64,000 bases of DNA, taken from assembly GCA_029851415.1 (NCBI GenBank), contig CM056744.1, positions 16,375,268 through 16,439,267 of the forward strand, in the 5' to 3' direction. Position numbers and translations under genes: made by a program. Shown in pieces: positions 59,640-64,000 of the stretch. Below the pieces are notes generated by a model, which was given only the letters and a program-made list of their open reading frames with translations, ran no database searches and was not told the DNA's origin. This DNA comes from Eretmocerus hayati (lineage: Eukaryota; Arthropoda; Insecta; Hymenoptera; Aphelinidae). Position 1 is the stretch's first letter, and every line of letters begins with the position of its first letter.

Positions 59640-60160
59640 CTAAACCTACCGTCAGCCCTCTCAGCGCCTGGGCGTTTCTGTGAAATTAAATTTTCAAATC
59701 ATTTTTTCGACCAACTCATGTGCTATATGACTTAAAATCTGAATCGTTCAGGGATGATAGATCATGATCCCAAATGATCGAAATCAACCGTCAGCCCCTC
59801 CGCAGACTGGGCGTTTTGCGTCAGCCCTTTGTTCAATATTCAATGTTGTTATGTTGGTGTGTTACATTCATTAAAATCTGAAACTTTCAGGGATGATAGA
59901 TCATGATCCAAAATGATCGAAATCGACCGTCAGCCCTTCTCTAGACTGGGCGTTTCCGAGACTGACGATTTTTCCCGATGTAAACAAAGCCCCGCTTCGA
60001 GGCTCTGATTTATATATAAGCTTTGTCTCATCGCAACGTATCGTCTCCGTGGTCTAGTGGATACGGTTCTAGTCTACTGTCTGGAGGGTTCGGGTCCGTA
60101 TCCCGGCAGATCCATTTTTTTTCTTTTCATTCTTCTTCCGATGTTATTTCAACGCGTGAA
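59640..60160 (+). repeat. Insertion replacing protease/RT: three modules of about 140 bp and a tRNA-like gene
   Basis: CGTCAGCCC...GGGCGTTT modules occur at about 59650, 59789 and 59929. The modules are linked by TTCAGGGATGATAGATCATG and CAAATGATCGAAATC phrases. They are followed by a TATA-like stretch (60009-60019), the tRNA-like gene and a T-run. None of this is BEL-derived as far as I can tell. Confidence 0.65.
60043..60114 (+). tRNA. tRNA-like Pol III gene (Glu-like head, isotype not callable)
   Basis: The A box TGGTCTAGTGG is that of tRNA-Glu, and B-box-like GGTTCGGGTCC or GGTCCGTATCC follows. TTTATATATAA lies about 30 bases upstream, as in arthropod tRNA genes, and a run of six or more Ts starts at 60115. 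The acceptor stem does not pair properly and the anticodon loop is irregular. Instead GGATACGG (60059-60066) and CCGTATCC (60096-60103) are perfectly complementary. It may be a degenerate tRNA, a SINE head or another small Pol III RNA. Confidence 0.45.
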
Positions 60161-60179
60161 AAACATCATCCTCTGATTA

Positions 60180-61582
60180 GGGAACTTTTTTTCATCTGTA
60201 CATTCGTTGAATTTGATTGAGAAGATGATTGAGGATTTGACACAGGTTTAGGCGTTTGACTAGACGAATGACTTGAATTTGTTTTCGTCTCATCGTGAAT
60301 TGTTGTATGATGTTACCCATTGCACACTGCGCAGCGTTTGTCAGTTTTGCAATCTGGGAGTAAATGCTCTTCAGACAGACAATTGTAACATCTTCTGATC
60401 GAAGCGATATATTTTTTCCGCTCAGGGACATTTTTGGTTTCATCGGAATCACAAAAGATGAAAAAGTGTAAGCCTGCACAGATTGTGCAAGTTGATTTGG
60501 GTTTTTTCTTGCCTTTTGGATTCACAAGTACAGCTTTAGCATCTTTGGAAAATTCCTTAGATTCTTTTGATTTGGCACCTTGATTTTCATTCTGATTTTT
60601 GGAATCAGATGAGGAAATAGAATGAGATGCGCTCTCTGTCTGCTCAGCAGCATGTTTGGCACTTTCAAACTGAACATAAGATAATCTCTGCGTTTCAAGA
60701 AATGAGTCCAAAATTTCGAAAGCAGGACATTTTTTCGGGTCATCAGATTGGGCGACATGAAATCTCATGTCGCCCTTCAAAAAGACTGGGAATCCCCAGT
60801 CTTTTTGAAATGTAGGAGTGAGCCGCATCACCATAAGAAAAACAATGAATGGATCCCACTCTTCAACTTTACACTCAAGTGTTCTGAGGGCTTTCAAAAT
60901 ATTATTTATGCCGTTTCGGATACGACTGATTTCTGATGCGGAATCAGATTCCATTTTGTTCATCGACATTAATTTCGAGAGTAACTTAGAAAACAAGCAA
61001 ACGATTGTTGCTGTAATAATTTTTGACACTCTTCCAAGCCGATTCAAAATTGGCACCAGCCGAAGAGCCTCCTTCAAGAATTTCGGCGGCTTCGCCTTTG
61101 AGAGCAGAACGTAGATAACTAAGTTTGTATACGTTTGCAAGATTTTTCTTTTTCACTACCATTTCGTTAAAGGTGTCATGAAAATTTGACCAATCTTGTA
61201 TATCACCCGAAAATGTAGGGAGTTCGATTGGAGGAAGCTTTGCTTGGTGCGCATCCGATGATTCAGATGCAGCATCACGTGAATTGACCGGGGCCTCTGA
61301 TTCGAGATTCAGTAAAAAATCGTGAAATGAACCGAGGCGATCCAGATATCGTTCTTCTGTCGACTCAAGGACCATATTTTTGAAATAATTATCATCCGCA
61401 AGATCGTCATCTACTTCAAGTTCGTCGTGATTTTCTTGGAATTTGCTCCAATTTTTTTGTAACGCCTCCATACGTGAAATACAGCCATCTTTCGTTCTCT
61501 TATCATGCGTTTGTTTGATAAAATTGGAATACGCGTTTGCGATGCGTGTTTGCAATTTCAACTGCTTTTCAATTGTAGCCAT
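60180..61582 (-). pseudogene. BEL/Pao gag (DUF1759-type) with zinc knuckle, frameshifted
   Basis: It starts at an ATG at 61582 (MATIEKQLKLQTRIA). PPIELPTFSGDIQDWSNFHD, the conserved gag motif of BEL elements, lies near residue 115. A frameshift near 61000 moves the reading to a second frame that runs to 60313 and includes a CCHC knuckle (CYNCLSEEHLLPDC). A further frameshift there is followed by HHTTIHDE, as expected for this family, in the next frame. It packages element RNA. Two back-to-back hairpins interrupt it at 60750-60810. Confidence 0.85.
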
Positions 61583-62576
61583 TTTGAAATTCGTATTTGA
61601 GAATAAATCGTATCGAAATATCCAACCTCAAAACCACGATCATCTGCGTCGGGAATTCAGTGAGGATTGGAGTATTCGAATAGTTTGATTTCTACAAAAT
61701 ATGTACTGAACGACAGCTGTGTCGAATCGTTTATATACGAATTCTTACAGCAGTCCCCTCCCAGACTGAGAAATCAGAAATTCAATGTTATTGAACACGT
61801 AAAAGATCAAAAGATATGTACAAAGAACACATGAGATCAGCCCTTATAATCATATCTCAGGTCCCACAGTAATAATAGAATTCACTCTGATCAGGAATTT
61901 ACCCGTAGATTTGAGCATTAACGCTCGAAGCGAAATAAGGAGGTGAAATACTGTGCGGCGCGCGTATCAAGCTCGACAAGTCTCGCATGGAACTATCACG
62001 CGATTTTGCAAGAACGAGGGGAGGGAACTCGGCAAGGCAGTGAAACAATCCCCAAAAGCACAGGAAGGAATGGAACTTGCTCACCGATGTCGCACTTTGC
62101 CCTTGCCCTGATATCACGGACGCTTCGTGATTGCTTGTGGTCTGCTGCGCCGCCGGATTCCGCCGCCTACGTGACGCCACACCGTCGTCGTTGAATCGCT
62201 CGCTGCTCATACACGGCGGGTGCTGCGACTGTGTGAGAGACGCCGACCGGTTTCCAAGATGGCCGCTGCACGCTCGCATCTCGGTTCACGTGGCGTCGAT
62301 TGCCGTTTGGAGCACGAAATGATGGCTGCCACGTGGCTGCAGCAAAATATCCTGATGATGCCTTCCGCTTTCCCACGACGTATGGATCGCGTTAGTGATG
62401 CACAAAAAACTGTAGTGCACTGCCTTGCACGACGCGGATGCACACTGAAACACTCCAGCACATGCGATGAAATCTTCGCAATAAGTGTCCACCACGTGTT
62501 GAACGCGATGCACTGTTCACGCGAGCACCAACACTATAGCACTCATCTGCACCATTGTTCAGCTCGAAGGACCGAA
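61583..62576 (-). other. Leader of the BEL/Pao element
   Basis: About 1 kb between the 5' LTR and gag. Only short frames, no recognisable domain. The GC-rich half (62000-62500) differs in composition from the rest of the element. Confidence 0.6.
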
Positions 62577-62868
62577 TGTTCATCCATGGGATGGTAATGG
62601 TGGTTCGATGCAGGAAAAGGCCGGTAGATTCATAGTGAATCCAAGATCTATTTATTGAGCTTATTATAATGAGCTCGAGGTGGTGGTATGTGCCATGCCC
62701 GCGTCGTGCGCGATCCACGGGGAGACTGACTGGAACGAAGTGAGCCGTCGGCGGAGCGCCTTGTGACGGCGTGTATATTACTCGTTCAACCAACGTCGAG
62801 CGCGTAAACGCGTATGTGTGTATGTGTGTGTAGGGATCGCGTACTCTTCATCGGTGTATACATAAACA
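62577..62868 (-). repeat. 5' LTR of the BEL/Pao element
   Basis: Same length and ends as the 3' LTR. Immediately inside, the minus strand reads TTCGGTCCTTCGAGC, the candidate primer-binding region; which tRNA it would pair with is not clear. Confidence 0.92.
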
Positions 62869-63213
62869 GTCGTTCTGCTTCGAGTAAACAACTTCTCATA
62901 AATTATAAATCTTAAAGTAAAACCGCAAGGTTCAGAGTCAGGCCCATCCGGCCCATCCAAGAAATCTGAGGGTCCCGTATACCTCAGCGGTCCAAGGAAG
63001 CCGGGATCTTTTCAGGCCAGATTTCCTCGACCGGGATTATCTCGCGCCTTTCTGCGACGGTAGCGATGTCCGCAACAGTCGGGACATCTGCAAACAGAAC
63101 GATAGTTGGGAGTTTGGGGTAGACCCGCTGCTCCTGGAACTCCCATTCATTTTAGTCATGTATGGTGATCCCTTTGTCGACAGGCACGCCATCTTGGAGT
63201 TCTAAGTACACGA

Positions 63214-63290
63214 CCAACGGGTATATAAACCCGTTGGTGGATTTATCGACATCTCATTCGCGCAGGATCTTCGCGTTAGTCAGTATTAGT
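63214..63290 (+). promoter_or_regulatory. TATA box within a palindrome plus initiator
   Basis: TATATAAA at 63222-63229 is centred in the palindrome CCAACGGGT...ACCCGTTGG (63214-63237). An arthropod-type initiator TCATTC lies at 63254-63259, about 34 bases downstream, and TCAGT lies near 63279. The transcript would run toward the right edge. No coding frame is recognised from 62869 to 64000, so this could be an LTR or a gene start truncated by the window. Confidence 0.4.
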
Positions 63291-64000
63291 TTCAAAAGCC
63301 TCAGTTTGTCCATCCAAATACGCACGCGCGGCAGTGCGCGCTGCCCGCGTGCACGTACACCCCTCTTCCGCGTCGGAGATTTAATATATAACTGAATGAG
63401 TATATCTTAAGCCCGTCACCTGGAGGCCCCCTTTGCTCTCCCCAATATACAACTTATTGTCACCAAATTCAAGTGTTGAGAATCCAACTAAACCCCCATC
63501 CGGTGACGCGCCACCAATGCCTCGTACCAAGCCGCGAGTGTACAGATCTGAATGACTCCTATTATGGTCAAATCGCAATGCCAATTCATCATATCAATTC
63601 AGGATCTAACATCGCGTATTTCTTTTTTTTTTCAATGACAACTCGGGATGAGCATTCAGGATTGCGTGCTCCGTGCCCGAGTTGAGGAGTTGGGCGGATT
63701 CTCACCACCCAACGACCTCGGCAACTTTATGAACTATCGATTAAAAATACTCCCAGGGGTATCCAACCACGTATATGTAAAGAAAAGTTCAACAACTGGG
63801 GGAGAATTGTGAGATCAAAATCACTGAAAATTGCTGTTCAGGCAGGGTTAAAAACTTCTTTTTTGCCTGGCTTCGATCCCACCTCCATCTCTGCTTGGTC
63901 ATGAAGAGGCCCTCGCGAGGGTGGAGAAGTCAATAAAAAAGTACCGGGGAATAGAATAACGGGTTTCTTTACAGAGGTCATGGTTGATGGACTTGTGCAT

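Larger units (their letters stand above)
56625..62868 (-). mobile_element. BEL/Pao LTR retrotransposon, defective
   Basis: Two 292-bp LTRs bound a 5.66-kb interior, with GTCAT (56620-56624) and GTCGT (62869-62873) as a 5-bp target duplication differing at one base. A purine tract (GGTGGGAGGA on the minus strand) touches the 3' LTR. Gag with a zinc knuckle, RNase H and integrase are recognisable in the BEL/Pao order. Protease and reverse transcriptase are missing and replaced by foreign sequence (about 59640-60160). Several frameshifts and stops are present. It is shorter than the family's usual 7-9 kb and cannot be autonomous. Confidence 0.9.

Overview
This is eukaryotic nuclear DNA, AT-rich, with short introns (GT-AG), no operons and many decayed transposons. 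The protein families (a Mitf/TFE-type bHLH-leucine-zipper factor, a secreted carboxylesterase-like protein, a BEL/Pao LTR retrotransposon) point to an arthropod, most likely an insect. The species cannot be named from the sequence alone.

Two protein-coding genes are well supported. On the minus strand, exons at 42622-42776 and 3338-3545 encode the N-terminal part of a Mitf/TFE transcription factor. A further exon at 49018-49512 is a plausible but less certain start. The bHLH-zipper exons must lie to the left of the window. The intron between the two certain exons is 39 kb long. Nested inside it on the plus strand is a ten-exon carboxylesterase-like gene (CDS 15319-24122, 863 codons). Its nucleophile serine is replaced by threonine, and it ends in a helical tail of about 280 residues. 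A small two-exon plus-strand gene at 51660-51862 is a weaker candidate.

Most of the rest is repeat. From left to right: an inverted repeat pair (623-2050); a repeat shared with 36.1 kb (2453-2831); a nested foldback element (3941-5692); small TIR elements (8362-8514, 10619-11133); a tRNA-headed SINE-like dimer (9218-9787); a TIR-bounded satellite inside the last esterase intron (19475-22735), itself split by a Tc1/mariner-type foldback element (19854-20781); a hammerhead-like motif (about 31.0 kb); 132-bp tandem units (31.9-32.2 kb); a 38-bp palindromic minisatellite (34549-35068); a second, related satellite element with its own outer inverted repeats (35520-38270); three copies of a dispersed repeat (11.2-11.7, 44.2-45.2 and 46.3-47.2 kb); a cluster of PAR-bZIP-like palindromes beside a TATA box (45.9-46.1 kb); small TIR elements (48257-48547, 55089-55155); and 213-bp tandem units (53.7-54.35 kb).

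The right end holds a BEL/Pao retrotransposon (56625-62868, minus strand) with two 292-bp LTRs and a 5-bp target duplication differing at one base. Its gag and pol are frameshifted. Its protease and reverse transcriptase have been lost and replaced by a block of about 140-bp modules followed by a tRNA-like gene.

The genes do not form a pathway. The main theme is a regulatory gene whose very large intron has absorbed a nested gene and many layers of transposons. Tandem arrays framed by terminal inverted repeats recur in this material.
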